Shown piece after piece: positions 34,024-49,500 of a stretch of DNA of 64,000 nucleotides. The notes under the pieces are model-generated. The model saw only the letters and a list, made by a program, of their open reading frames with translations. It made no database searches and was not told where the DNA came from. The stretch's first letter is position 1. Each line of letters starts with the position of its first letter. Origin of the DNA: Erpobdella octoculata (taxonomy: Eukaryota > Annelida > Clitellata > Hirudinida > Erpobdellidae). A program made the position numbers and the translations under genes. Where the stretch lies: positions 27,973,620-28,037,619 of the forward strand of contig OZ022245.1 of NCBI GenBank assembly GCA_963978895.1, read 5' to 3'.

Positions 34024-37000
34024 TCATGTTTATATGTTTAAGTGGAACCAAATCTATAACACAGGTGAACCCATATTCAACACTGTAGACCAATATATAG
34101 TACAAGTTATGCCCAATTAGACAGGTAAGAAATAGAGGTAAGATAAATAAATTATAATTTGTACTGACTCTTTGAAGGTGGATTGTACAATTTGCAGATT
34201 CCCGTCGATTATGGTGCAGCCCTCCATGTTGGAGATGTTTATGGAAGATAAAAAATCTGTTGGTTCTGGGCATACTGACAAGAAAATCAAGATATAATGT
34301 AATTTTTAAAAGCTTATTTACGTGTCTTTCTATATAAATAAAACTGTTTTTTTTTAAATCCTTTATATTATTTTCGATTGTCTTCCCGTCTGTCTGTCGG
34401 TCACAAACTTTGAGTCTCAAAATTAACTCACTTCCCGTTATCCGATCGAGCTGAAATTTGGCACATCGACTTGGGCTGCGAGACAATTGAATCTATCAAA
34501 ATTTCAGTTTGATCGGATATTGTATAATTAAGTTTTTCAAAAAATTCAAAAATTCAAAAAAAAATTTCAAAAAATTCAAAAAATTTTTCAAAAAATTCAA
34601 AATTTTTTTTAAAAAATTCAAACATTTTTTCAAAAATTCAAATAAAATAAAAATCTAGGATCGTATATAAAGGATTTATAATAAAAACTTTGTTTTTATG
34701 GGTTAGTTTTTATACAAATTCAAACCGCTGGACCAATTTGAACATTTTGCTTGAAGGCATTTCTTAAAGGAAAAAATAGAAGAGGGGTTAAAAATTTGGT
34801 CTTTTTCACGTTTGTGTGGGTTGAAATGCATAGAGAAAGAGAGAATTTTTTTAAAACAATAAATTCAAATGATTCAATAGCAAAAAAATATAATTTTGAA
34901 TCAAAGAATTTTATTCTCACTAAATAATAATTCTGACCTTTAGGGCATGGTCCCGTACAGGGCACACAGCGACTAACATTTGGCATTAGACCTTGGGGAC
35001 AATTTTTCACACAAGCTCCGCCATCAATGTACATGTGATCTAGACCATAAGTCACAATTATGAATGGTTAGTGATGAGGTGATATTCGATAATCGATTAA
35101 GTAATATCAATTGTAATGAACAATCATTGATTGATTTTGACAACAAATTAGTTACCTGGGCACTTTTCGAGGCAGTCGTGACCGTAGGCATATCTTACTT
35201 TTGGGCTATCTTCCCACAAGAAGCTGACAGCATTGTATATTTTCGGAGGGGGACAACTGTCCACGCAAGACCCGGAGTCGGAAAACTTATGACACGCCTG
35301 TACAAAAAGAAAAATACATGGATATAAAATAAACGATTTTTTTAATAACAACTCGTCTAATTCTAACCTCTACTTGTATCGAACTTTATTAACCAGTATA
35401 CTGTAGCACACAACAGACACAAACTCAATGTAAAATGTCCAAGTATTTTGATTTATAATGTTTTAATATTGTATATGCGTTTATTATAATCACAAGCAAC
35501 AGTAAAAATATAAATTAAAAAACAAACAAATCAATAAATACCCACAAAGCACTGATCAGAAGATCTCCCAAAGCATCCACCTGCACAGGTATCTTTGCAA
35601 CATTGGTCCCAGTCGGTTCCAAAACATCGATCGGCACACTGCACTTTGCAGCGGAATCGGGTGACTAGAAAAAAAATCTATTCAAGAATAAAGACATTTT
35701 TGGAAAGTGCAGTAAATCAAGACAACGAAAAAATGGCACATATTATAAGAGAGCGATGAATCGTGAACACAACTCTATAAAGTAAATTCAAATCTAAACC
35801 GGAAACATAACAAATAAAATTCAAATCTGTCAAATCTCTATACTTAAATAACTTACAGTTTTGACAATTATTTTGACGAGAACCCCAGCAGTATTTCTTA
35901 CCTTCAAATTCAGTGCATTCGTCAGCACAGGCGCCACCTGGTTAGCGATTAAACTCGTTTTTAAATAAAATTTCAGTGTTTTTCGGCTTTTAGCTGTGTA
36001 AATAATCTGGTATAATTTAAATTTAAACAAGTAAATTAAAAACGAATTTTTAAAACCAATGCTCTTATATGTAATTAAAACACAAATTTTGCAATCAATT
36101 TTTTCTTATATTACTCTTTTATTTTATGTTAAAGTCGAAATATCTTAATTATATCGAAATATCGAAATTAATTAAAATTATCTAAATTAATTGACTTATT
36201 GTAAAACTAATAATTGAATATTACATTGTCTTCTATTTTAAGCATGTATGCAAAATTTGAAAAAATCTATCATCAGGAAGTGACTCAAAAATTGATTGCA
36301 AGATTTGAAACAGACAGAGAAACAAACAGACAGACAGAGAAACAGAGACGACGAGTTAATAAAAGCATTGGTAATAATAATACAAATATCATCAAAAAGC
36401 ATCGAATTTAAATATCTCAACTATTTTCATGAAAATTTCGTACACGCTTGAGAATCGCGGTCAGTGAGTGTGTTTCGTGTTAACTTGGTAAAATAGTCTG
36501 CCAGTCGGTTAGCGTTTTGTGGTCAAGAAAACCCTCAAGAAAACCCTCAAGAAAACCCTCAAGAAACCCCTCGATAAAATCCTCAAGAAAATTAACTAAA
36601 TTAATTGACTTATTGTAAAACTAATAATTGAATATTGCATTGTCTTCTATCTTGAGCATGTATGCAAAATTTGAAAAAAATCTATCATCAGGATGTGACT
36701 CAAAAATTGATTGCAAGATTTGAAACAGACAGAGAAACAGACAGAGAAACAGAGCCGACGAGTTAATAAAAGCATTGGTAAAAATAGCTTTAAATTGTGT
36801 AGTCTAGCTTGAGGTGTGGTATGAAAAATAATACACCACAACAATGAATGTCACAAATGTAACATTATCACAATGCACATGTAAATGTAAACTCCGCCTC
36901 GCTAATTGCGAGCCAGTCATAAGCCTGGATAAAGGGAGAGGAACAGTTGAAAAGATCTAACTTTGATCCACGACAGGAAGTACTTATGTGCTTCCTACAT

Positions 37001-40000
37001 ACAGCCATTTCAGACTTAAAACACCGGTGTAGAGCGAACTCCGCCTCGCTAATTGCAAGCCAGTCCCAAGCCTGGAGAAAGGAGGAGGGAAAAGTAAAAA
37101 GGATCAAATTCTGATCCACGACAGGAAGTACTTAAGTGTTTCCTACAGCTATTAGAGTCTTAAAACACCTGGTGTAAAGAACTATAAACTATATATATAT
37201 ATATCTATATATATAAAAGAACATGTCCTGACTGACTGACTGACTGACTGACTGACTGACTGACTGACTGACTGACTGACTGACTGACTGACTGACAGAT
37301 GACTGACTGATAATCAACGCCGAGCTCAAACGCCTCATCCTAGGAACGTGAAATTTGGAACTTATATTACTTTTATAGCGTAAACATCCGCTAAGAAAGG
37401 ATTTTTGAAAATTTTGCTCCTGAGGGGAGAAAACTGAAAAACAAACTTTTTTCTAAAACAATGTATATCTCGAAAACCAAAAATGAGAAGATTTTGAAAT
37501 TTTGTTTATAGATTCTTTTTGAAAAATAAAAAGATACGTGTTTCACCATTTTTTGAAAATTCGGTTTCCCGGACCTCAAATGTGGGTTGGAAAATTGGGT
37601 TATTTGGTTTTTAAAGTAGCTTCTACTCAAAAACTGTTAATGCTACAGGAGTAAAAATTAGTATTTAGTTTCTACTCCAAAAATAATGAAATACGTGTTT
37701 TAGCATTTTTTGAAAATTTGATTTCCAGGACTTCAAATGTGGGGTGGAAAATAGGGTTATTTGTTTTTTAAAGTAACTGCTACTCAAAAACTGTAAATAC
37801 CACAGATTTAAAAATTAGTATTTAGTTTCTATTCTAAAAATAAAGATATACGTGTTTCACCATTTTTTTATAAATTTGGTTTCCAGGACCTTAAATTTGG
37901 GCTGGACAATAGGATTACTTGGTTTTTAAAGTAACTGATACTCAAAAACTGTATATGCTACAAAAGTAAAAATTAGTATTTAGTTTCTACTCTAAAAATA
38001 ATGATATACGTGTTTCACTATTTTTTGAAAATTTGGTTTTCAGGACCTTAAATGTGGGGTGGAAAATTGGGTTACTTGGTGTTTAAAGTAACTGCTACTC
38101 AAAAACTGTAAAGGCTACAAAATTAAAAATTAGTATTTAGTTTCTACTCTAAAAATAAGGATATATGAAATTTTGGTTTTCATGATCTCAAATGTGGGGT
38201 GGAAAAAGGTTTCTTTGGTTTTTAAAGTAACTGCTACTCAAAAACTGTGAATGCTACAGATGTCAAAATTAGTATTTAGTATTTACTCAAAAAATAATGA
38301 TATAAGTGTTTCAACATTTTTTAAAAATTTGGTTTCCAGGACCTCAAATGTGGGGTGGAAATAAGGGTTATTTGATTTCAAAATAACTGCTACTCAAAAA
38401 CTGTAAGTGCTACAAATGTAAAAATTAGTATTTTGAAGTTTTGTGCCGGTTAAAAGTAGCTAAGTCCAGTTTATCACCGGTTGGGCCAAGCCGTTGTTTT
38501 AGAGTCTTCACACGGGCCAGGCCAAACCTTAAATCAAAGTGGGACGGGCTGAGGTTTTTCACCAAGTATATAGATATTTTAGTGATTTTAGGGTCTTCAG
38601 TTGGGCCGGGCCAAACCTGAAGTCAAGGTGGGACGGGCCGAAGTTTTTCATCAAGTATATAGAACTTCTAGGCCTGTAAGAATGGGCCGGGCCTAATTCA
38701 AACGGGCTGTTCCGGGCCAGGAGTTTAGGTTTTTAAAACGGGCTGGGCTAAGTTGTCGACAGGCCGAGCCGAGACCTAAAAAATTGATCTCTACTATGCA
38801 TGCACGGTTCAAACTCTCTAATTTCATGCGAGCAAAGCCGCTACGGGCACTGCTAGTCTATACTATAAACTATTATAAAAAAAATGTGTAAAGGACTATA
38901 AACTATTATAAAAAATTAAATAAATGTGCACCAGAATCTCAAGATTGAAGATAACGTTTAGCCAAAAATTGAACAAACATGGTAATTTCTTGACTTCTGT
39001 ATCAAAAATGACTGTTGCGTTTGGGCCGGAGAGAATATCTTTCCAGAGGACAGAGTTTTCGCTGCACAGAAGTTTGTTATTGTAGAAGTAAACGTCTCCA
39101 TTCAATATTTCTAAATAACAAAACAAACAATTTTAAAATGAATCAAGAAAATAAAGACTAACGCGACCTCACAAATTAAAGTTTTCAACCCGAATGCTAT
39201 ATTAGAATCATCGACAAAAACCTGAAAACTTCGTATTCAATTTACTGGATTAGCATAAAATTAAATAAACATAGTTTGCTCAGAAGTGAGAGTGTTATAA
39301 AGTAGAAATGCTTCTCACCAACTAAGGAAGTCAAACCGAGTTCTCTCAGTCCATCTGAATTCCTGTAGTTGCTGAAAATGATGAGACTAAACTGTCTGAA
39401 TCTTTCCCTAAGTGCAAAGCAGTTTTCATTGTTGGAAGCAAAATATAAGGTTTAGAAATAATCTACTTTTTGATAGTTACTTACTCCGAAGTAAAAGGAT
39501 TGGTCACATTCTGGCCGTATAGCGTTTCACCCCTGATCAGTCTCAAGCTGTTCAAGCCCAGTGTCTCCGATAGAACATTGAAAGAGAGCACATAACCTGT
39601 CACCTCTTCAATTGAACTCAAGAATGAAAGGTCAACTGCTTTTTCGTCTAAACTGACAATCTCCAAGTTGCCATCTACTTTTGTACAGTTTTCATAACGC
39701 TGTTTCAGGTCTTTCAGTCGGTCCTTGGCTGAACCACTGATGGACAAACGGTTACTCGTTCCATCACATGCTGTTGGTAGATAATATTAACATTGAAAAT
39801 GTTGAAATATAGCAACGTTGTAATGAAAAAAAATGATAATGTGAAGAAATATTAACGTAGTAAATAGTTTACAGTGGCAGATTTAGGGGGACCCGGAATG
39901 AAAGATTTTATTGATATTTCATCAGTGCATCAGAATGGTTATGAAAACTGGCAAAAACTAACAATTCTAAGGATTGGAAAGAAAAAATACAATGCAAATG

Positions 40001-41558
40001 CTTTCGGAAATGATCCAGAAGAGTAGTAAAAAACTTATTTTTATTAAATTATCGGACCATTTCATCAACATTTCTTGCACTGTTTAACAAAACGGGCAAT
40101 TTCTCAAATTAAGCGCAGCTGCCAAAACTATCCTTATAGCCATGAAAAAATCTCGCTGATTAAAGATAAAATAAGTTATAACGAATTGATGCTCAGAACA
40201 GCTAAACTCATAAATTTAATAATCCTTTAAACTCTTTATGCCCTAAGCCTTTTTGGGATGACCTTATGGCATATAAGTGAGACAGGATGGTGTGGGGAGT
40301 TTTATTGTACTTGCTCCATTTTTTAATAATAAAAGTTTAAATATGGTAAAGTTGTTTACTGAGTTTTTACACACAAAAAAAAATAAACTTGTCAGCACTG
40401 AGTATGGAAATATGTAACAACAACAAAATGAAAGAAGAAAAAGAAAAATAATAAAAATAATATGTTTATTGATATTATTATTTTATGATAAAAATACGAG
40501 CTGCGTCTCTAGAATGAAAGTAAATGATCAAAGAAAGTAATATGGAATGAAAAAAAATTTAAACTGAAAAATCATTTGGCTTCATAGTTTATTCCGATGT
40601 TGGGATGTAGAAAAAAGAATGCTGATAAAAACATCTAAAAGCATTTTAGTCAGTTTATGATGTGATTGCTTTGAGAAAGAAAAGCTAATGTATAGAAATA
40701 TCAGTGTATGTGTGTGTGTAACACTAACAGGTTTACCCGGCGTTTTAGTGGTTTTTTTTAGTTTTTTATCTTCCTTTCTTTTTCTTCTTTTTCTCCTTCT
40801 TCTCCATTTTTTTTTATTATTTTCCCCTTTCCGTTAATTTTGTAAGGGGAGGAATGAATTGGAATTTGGCTTGCCCGCTTTTCTTTTTCCTTTTCCTTTC
40901 TCCTTTTTTCTTTTTTGAGAGCTTTTTATTTTGTTGGCCTTCCCCCGTTAAGCTTTTAGGAGAGGAGAGTGGTGTTTGGCCTGTACGGTTAAGGTATGCA
41001 ATCTACGCCACGCCACTAGGTAAACGTAAAATAAATAGCCCAATTTTTTTTAATGGCTTAAAGCCCTCTTTAAATTTTTTATTCAAATTAAATTTGACTT
41101 TTGTTACGCATTAACCCTTTATGCTCTTACATAGGCACTCTTTGTTGGCCTGGAATTTTTTTGACCTCAAAACAATTTTTTCGAAAGCTACCCTATTTTT
41201 TCTCTTTGAGAATTACCTTTACGCCAAATTTTGTTAATATTTTTTCAGTGGTTTTGATTTATATACAAGACAAACGGTCAAATAAAAATTCGTTTATTAT
41301 ATAGATTACAGTTAGTCTGTTACTAACCTCTCTAATGCATATTTTATCATTCAGAATATCATATTTGTTTATTTATACTACAGCTATAAGTCGACAAAAT
41401 GTCGCACAAAAAAAACAAAAATTGATAAAATATGAATATAAATAAATTAAAAAAAATAAACATAAAACAAACTTACATTTTGTGGCATAGGACGATAAAG
41501 CAAAGAAAGCCAACGCACACAGTAGTAAAATTACCATCGATCTCTTTTTAAGCCCCAT
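27318..41558 (-). CDS. EGFR: EGF receptor tyrosine kinase A (short ectodomain)
   Basis: 27 exons in phase, 1210 residues: 41477-41558, 39485-39770, 39319-39407, 38979-39110, 35857-35937, 35546-35664, 35156-35297, 34938-35039, 34169-34274, 33671-33826, 33373-33584, 33032-33252, 32481-32551, 32127-32331, 31986-32059, 31702-31861, 31459-31572, 31268-31369, 30935-31117, 30724-30787, 30557-30648, 30358-30433, 28780-28926, 28512-28609, 28267-28384, 27890-28126, 27318-27481. Signal peptide 1-24; L1 28-196 ([14 protein letters not shown]); furin-like CR1 197-344; L2 345-502; CR2 503-692; transmembrane about 697-722; kinase about 747-1038 with [22 protein letters not shown] and APE-equivalent region; tail to 1210. 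Expected to bind EGF-like ligands at the surface and signal to Ras/MAPK. Relative to EGFR-B it lacks ~106 ectodomain residues and part of the tail. The 27890-28126 acceptor is weak. The kinase looks fully active. Confidence 0.93.
29424..30348. mobile_element. hAT-like non-autonomous transposon in an EGFR-A intron
   Basis: 925 bp bounded by perfect 14-bp inverted repeats (CAGGGACGTAAATT and its complement) and by 8-bp target duplications GTGACATA at 29416-29423 and 30349-30356. The 8-bp duplication is the hallmark of the hAT superfamily. G-rich and C-rich runs lie just inside both ends. EGFR-B has the empty site at about 46565-46574 with a single GTGACATA. No transposase. The interior includes a piece (from 29815) like the repeat near 42480-42680. 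Confidence 0.88.
33954..34021. repeat. (TA)n microsatellite
   Basis: About 68 bases of TA in EGFR-A intron 9, next to a decayed Helitron-like 5' end (TCTATATATATAAGAATCC near 33891) that EGFR-B also has at the matching place. Confidence 0.95.
36052..36784 (-). mobile_element. Family R2 non-autonomous element, copy 2
   Basis: Inverted, nearly identical copy of 10096-10831, lying in EGFR-A intron 4. EGFR-B intron 4 lacks it, with TTTTAAATTGTGTAGTCTAG running straight through. The high identity of the two copies implies recent activity. Confidence 0.85.
36889..37185 (-). repeat. Family R1 repeat, head-to-tail dimer
   Basis: Two direct copies (36889-37020 and 37021-37185), each starting AACTCCGCCTCGCTAATTGC and ending near AAAACACC..GTGTA, opposite in orientation to 6993-7150. 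The minus strand reads a repeated [16 protein letters not shown] peptide, an artefact of the dimer. Absent from EGFR-B intron 4. Confidence 0.8.
37229..37311. repeat. (TGAC)n microsatellite
   Basis: About 20 TGAC units near the 5' end of the Helitron-like element. Confidence 0.97.
37540..38440. repeat. ~140-bp tandem repeat, about six units
   Basis: Each unit contains ATATACGTGTTTCA, TTTCCAGGACCTTAAATGTG, GGTTTTTAAAGTAACTGCTA and AATTAGTATTTAGTTTCTAC. Units differ by small indels. A single unit end occurs at 26100-26165 in the related element. Confidence 0.9.
40724..41305 (-). mobile_element. Helitron-like non-autonomous element
   Basis: 582 bp on the minus strand: starts TCTATATAATAAACG at 41305, ends CGCCGGGTAAACCTGTTAG at 40724, with A before and T after. 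Same end rules as 37204-38856, with TTAG instead of CTAG. Lies in EGFR-A intron 1, in which a pyrimidine-rich block (40750-40930) is notable. Confidence 0.6.
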
Positions 41559-43598
<2,040 letters not shown>

Positions 43599-46500
43599 TC
43601 AAACGTCCGAAACGTTATAGTTTTTCCCGCCTCTACCCTTACTGCCGGAATTGAAATAGGGGCTTTTAGTTTTTTCAGTGGGGTTCTGATTATAGTAGTT
43701 GCTAGGTTTTGTGTTATCTGGTTGACTGCTCGTTAAATAGTCATCTTCGTCTATAGTGTCGTCTTCGAACTCTGCTAGCATGGCTTTCTTATCGTCATTT
43801 GGCGCCTTGGACATTTTCAGATACTCCGATTTTGAAACCTCGTTACGCTGCTTTCTGTCTCTGGCGAGCTTGTCCTTATCTTTGCCTACTCCTGTTAGCG
43901 ACGAGGTTGACCCTGCAACATTTTCAATAAATGAGTTAATTAAAAACTAATTCATAAAAATTCAGAATTTATAATGATGTTATACAAAAAAAGTAAACCA
44001 ACAGTTTTTTGAGTAATTATAATTGTTAGCTGTCAGGTAAACAAAAAGAAACACTTTGAAAATGCAAAACATGCCAAGTAGAAACATTAATAATAAAAAA
44101 CATGTAAATTAGCCACAGTTGTTCAACACAAGTAGTACATGCATTGCCAAAAAAAACTGACAATCATAACCAAGTTATGATAAAAATAGCTAAGATAACT
44201 CAAACTAAACTACAAAAAACTTTCAGTCAAACTGGCACATAAAAAAAAGAAAAAACAACTATAGGTGTTTATATGCTTCAGAGAAATGCTTTTACAAGCA
44301 GTAGGGCTCATGTAGATGTAACAGACTTAGATATTACTCTCATGTAAACAACTTCGATGAAGGTGAATACCATGGATTCTTCACCTGCCTATGTAAAAAA
44401 AGAGCTACAGATTTTTGGGCCATTAAAAATTCACCAAAGGTTTGAGAAAAGAAATGACAGTTCTATGTAAATTCAGTATTCATAGCAGCAGAGTGCTGAA
44501 ATGTACAATAGTAGATTGAAACTGTTGTTAGACAAAATGAAACACGCCAAACCGGAATGTAAATTTGGACTGATCAGCTGGAGAAGCATGCTATCAAACA
44601 AATAAAATTATCCCATATTAATTTACCCTGGCATCAGATAACGCTAATTCCAGAGCTAAAATTTTCTGAAAGCAGTTTATTTTTAGTGCAATCAAATAGA
44701 TTGTTTACAAGTAATAATGTTAGTTTATAATGATTATACAATGTTATCACATGACATTGAATCTTATAAAATTCTTAAAATTGTTTCATCAAGTATATTA
44801 GTTGTACCAAGATAAAAAATATATGGATACCAAACAAAATTTTTTTTTTAAAGCACGAAGCTAGAGAGCTAGCCAACCTTTCTGTTTCGTCTTCTCATCT
44901 ACAACAAGAACTGACAAGGGGTCATAATCAGATCCGGGATTGATCTCCAGGTCAAGTTCTCCCTCATCCCGACGGTCCTTGATGGACGGACCCCTCTTCT
45001 CCGTGGGGTCTGTGGTGTACTTATTACCCTCGATATCGATCACCGTTGTCTGACCTTTGCCCTTTTTCTTCTTCGATGCTGGCTCCAGGTAGTTGTCATC
45101 GCTTGCTTGCTTTTTCTCGTCATCGTCATCATCATCATCAGGTAATGTTTTACCTGAACGAGTGGTCATATAATAACTAACAAATGAAAAAAACCTCGAG
45201 AATTTAAAATATCCCATAATCTAAGAATTTAGAGCTAAAAACATGCCTTAACCATAATAATACACAACAAACCACACAAAATCTAAACTAAAGTGGGACA
45301 AAAACATCACTGACCTGGTTGAACTGGTTGCAGGTAGTAGTCATCGGCCAGCATGATTGGCTCAGGCCCGTCGTCTGAAACGAGGTCTTTGGTGTCGGGT
45401 ATGAATGCCGGCAGTTTCATTAGTTCGTCTCCCTGAGGTGTCAAAAGTGTTTGTTTGGTTAATTCATGTAAAAAAAACTATTATTTAATCAATTTATTGA
45501 TTAAATACTAATCAGTAAAATGAATACCAAACCTAACAAGGATAGACATTTAAAAAACTTTTAAATTATATAAAAAAATTTTAAGAAAAAAAATTCTACC
45601 TTGATAACCAGGTAGCGACCTGGATCTCTGCACATTTTTGAGAATTCTGTAACCAGTTCCTCAAAACTGGGCCTGCTTCCAGCATCAACCATCCAGCCTG
45701 TCACAAGCAAGTAAGAATAAGTTTATTACTTTATAATTGACTTATGCTTATAAGTTTGGGTAGAATCAGATCATTCCCAAAAGTTGGCTTGCATTGATTG
45801 GTCGATAAAATTCGTGATGTATTTTTAGGATCTAAATGATTTTTCACATCAATTATATTAATTATATATTAAATAAAATTACATTTGATCATGATCATGT
45901 AGATGTCGATTGTGCAGATTTCAGGTTGCGAAAGTCTTTCTCCTTTTTCTAAAGTTTCCAGGACGTCGATGGCCGATAGAAACTCATAGGGTCTCTGGCC
46001 GTACGTGAACAGCTCCCAGATTGTGACGCCTGTAATAAAGATTTGAGAAAGTTGAAGAAATAGAAGTTATTAATACAAGGTCTATTTTTACATTAGTCAA
46101 ATTTGGTATTCTCTTGATATTCTAAATATATGCTCTTACTCGCGCGCGTGAATTCAAATGTAGATCGATATAATACGGTTTTCAAAACTGTTATTCTAAT
46201 TCTCTGCTTTTGCATATTATTAACCATAATCAATAATACAATAAATCAGTACTAATGATAATTACTAGGATGAAAAATAATCAGTAAAATTAATGCTAAT
46301 ACATATGCTTAGGTAAGTTCATCTTGATATAATAAGCAATACACTATCATTCATCAAGTATATCAGCGATGGGTTCGATCAACTATATTAACCTTTGGTC
46401 TGTTAAAAAGTCTGCCAAATTTTGGGAATTTATTGCTGGAGACAAACAGGAGTAGATTGCAAGCTTAGAATATGTCTAACATGAGTTGTCTTCAATTCTT

Positions 46501-49500
46501 CAGGTAAAGATTTTTTTAAATCTTACATTTAAGGAATATGTGAAAAGCGGAGTGACAACAAGAATGGTGACATACCGTAACTCCAGACATCGCTTTTGTG
46601 TGTGAAGATCCTGTGTCGTATGGATTCCATGGCCATCCACTTGATAGGCAACTGAGTAGAAACAAATAATACAAATATAAAGAAAAGATGGAGATGAAAA
46701 TATAAAAATTGTAAACTCCAGAACAACTAATTTTCTATTCTGCTAAACTGATAATCATTATCACCACTTACCTTTCCATCTGTCGTTTCCACCTGCTTCT
46801 GGTCAACATCAAGCAGCTTAGAAAGGCCGAAATCCGTTATCTTCACTAGGTTGGCGTTTTTCACTAATGAGGCAGTAAAATATATACTGAATTATTTGTA
46901 AAAATACGAATTTTACATGAATTCAGCATTACTGTGCATATAGAAAATTACAAGTAGTCACTACCTAGGACATTTCTTGCAGCCAGATCTCGATGGACAA
47001 TGCCTCTTTCTTCTAAGTACTTCATACCCTAATAAAGAAAAACAAAAAGTATTTTTTCTTTAATATTTTTTTATATTTTACCTGCCTGATTTCGTGGCAA
47101 CCAGTAAAAGAAAAAACACATTGCAAACTACAACGAATCTGTTCAGAATAAAAGATAGCTTTTATTACTGCAGCCTACCTTGGCAATTTGAGTGGCCCAA
47201 TTGAGCAGCACCTTGGAGCCGATATTGCTCTTTTGCTTGCGTATGTAGTCGATGAGAGATCCGAAAGGCATAAGGGGGGTAACAAGCTGGATTGGATTGG
47301 CCATGCAGATGGCTGCCAGCCTGACGCAGTTCGGATGGTCCACTGAAGCCATGATCCTCGCCTGTGCAGAGATGGAAATTGAATTGAAGATTTTATAGTA
47401 ATCATTTCAGAAATGTTTTGTTTACTTGTAAAAAATTCTGATCAATAGTTATCAAATTTGAACTTGGTTCCTAGTAGCCATATAACAACAACAATAAGAT
47501 TGAAAGGAAACCTCATCAAGTAGCTCTTTGTTCTGTGCTGCAGAAGTTCCTTCATTCAACACCTTTATGGCTACTGGTATGCGAACGTTCTCACCACTGG
47601 GTACCCAAACTCCCTATGGAGAGATAATCAGGGTTGAAATGAGTTGAGTAAGTGGTATTGTATAACACCCTCAAGCAGTGAGCATGCTTAAAAAAAACTA
47701 ACTTTATAGACGGTTCCAAAAGCCCCAGATCCGACCACCTCTTCTTTTCTCAGCTCTGATTCTTTGATGATACGCAGCTGTGACTTGTCCGGTGCTGCTC
47801 GGGTAATGTCCAATGGCTGTAAAATTGACTAAGTTTTTTTACTGCAATCAATGATAAACTAAGAATACAAATAATTTAAACTTGGAAAACACTCAAGGGT
47901 AAATGCACATCACATGACAACATAGACAAGAACAAACCTCCGTATCATCAAAGCCTTCCATTTTGGCCTTTATAATGGTTTTTTCAAGATCCCACTTGGT
48001 TCTCTGTCTTTTCATGAAAAAGATGATGGCCACTACTATGCTCAACAGGAGCAATGCAGCAACAATCAAACCTGCTACAAGCCCTGCTTTGCTGTTACTG
48101 TGAAAGACAAAATTGGCACTATTATTAGCCAATTTTAGACTTGATACATGATCGCTGTACTTGTAGATCAGTCGATTAAGTATTACTTTCATCCACTCTC
48201 AGGTCGACAGAACAATCATTTGCACCACTGTCATCCATCAATGCTGAAGTTACCTTTGGCCTGTGGAAGGTTCAGCAAATTCATCAGGGACGCAGACCGT
48301 GTTCTTTTCAGTCCCGATCTGCTCTTGAATTTTATTGGGCGAGCCTTCCGGGCATGCAGCCGTGCAGTTGAACTGAAATATGAACGAATTACTCCAATAT
48401 ATAACTATAAGTAAAATAGTGAATGAATTTAGTGAAAAAAAATAAACCTCGGGGTTTTTCCCTTTATCTCCATAATCATGATAGACCTTAAGAATTCTAC
48501 ACGATGAGCAGTCATTGGACGTCGGACCGGTACAACCGAGACAGTTTTCATCGCACACTTTACACCTGCACAAGATTTTATTCAAATTATTTTCCTATTT
48601 CTTCACAAACAATATACACGAGATATCTACTATTGAATCTTACTGAGAAGGTTTAGTGGCTTTGTCAGCATAGTAGTTAGGCAGGCACTTGGCAAAACAC
48701 TGTTTTTCATGGATGACGTTCTTACAGGTCGTAAGGTCACAATTCGATGCCCCTGGTCCAAAGCACCTCGTGCACTCTGAATGGCACCTGTGGCATTCCT
48801 ATCAGAAAATTGAAAATGTTAAGAAAAGCTATAATCTTATTGAAACAATAACATCAGCAGCAAACCTTGCTCTTGAAGTTGTAGTACCCTGATGGACATG
48901 GCGAGTTTGGAGCGATGCACTTCTCTTTTTCGGTACCTGATTCGTCCATCAGCACCATGCTGCAGTTCTTGCAACCATCGGGTTGGCCGAAAGTGTCACT
49001 GGGTCCGTAGCAGCCCCCGTCGCAAGAAGAGCTGCAATTCTTGCATTGGTTGTCTTTGTCGGGAAACTTACTGTTGATCGAAAGACAGGAGTATAATTAA
49101 ATTACAAAAAAATTCATCTTACAGGTACTGAAAATTAATAAAAATGACTGAAAACGTCTAACTCAAATTTTTAGACATTCTTGAACCATACAATATAGTA
49201 AACACACACACAAACACTTACGAGCTGGGACATTCTCCAACGCAGTACGGACCATCCTGGTAACTAAGGCACTCATCACACTGGTTTGCTCCCTGGTCAA
49301 TCAGAAGATTAAAATAATGCAATAATAATATTATAATAATTTGTGTATATAGCTTAAAAAACCTTGGTAGATATAATAGCAAATATGAAGCAAAGATAAT
49401 ATTTTATTCTTGAACAAAACAACTAAAATTAAAAATAATCTCTTAAACTGTTCATCTGCAAAACAACCAATCTTAATGGAATAAATATATGAAAAGATGA

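Larger units (their letters stand above)
37204..38856 (+). mobile_element. Helitron-like non-autonomous element
   Basis: 1653 bp. Starts TCTATATATATAAAAG and ends GCGAGCAAAGCCGCTACGGG CACTG CTAG, inserted between A (37203) and T (38857). A 5' TC, a 3' GC hairpin (GCG-A-GC/AAA/GC-CGC) about a dozen bases before CTAG, and A/T target flanks are the Helitron signature. Inside are a TGAC microsatellite (37229-37311), a ~140-bp tandem repeat (37540-38440) and a GGGCCGGGCC-rich stretch. There is no helicase ORF. It sits inside the family-R1 repeat. Confidence 0.72.

Noticed and set aside
33893..34486. 197-residue minus-strand frame in EGFR-A intron 9 region
   Set aside because: Only 34169-34274 is real (an L2-domain exon); the rest is TA tract and intron read-through.
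36214..36411. 65-residue frame repeated at 10471-10668
   Set aside because: It is a chance frame inside both copies of the R2 element, lies on opposite genomic strands because the copies are inverted, and has no domain or start context.
44598..44690. Possible extra coding exon of EGFR-B (and the match near 27592-27635 in EGFR-A) reading [10 protein letters not shown] / [10 protein letters not shown]
   Set aside because: It has splice-like edges, but including it breaks the frame of the last exon. Direct joining of the tail exon (44878) to 43912 is in phase in both genes. Similarity between copies is explained by the recent duplication.
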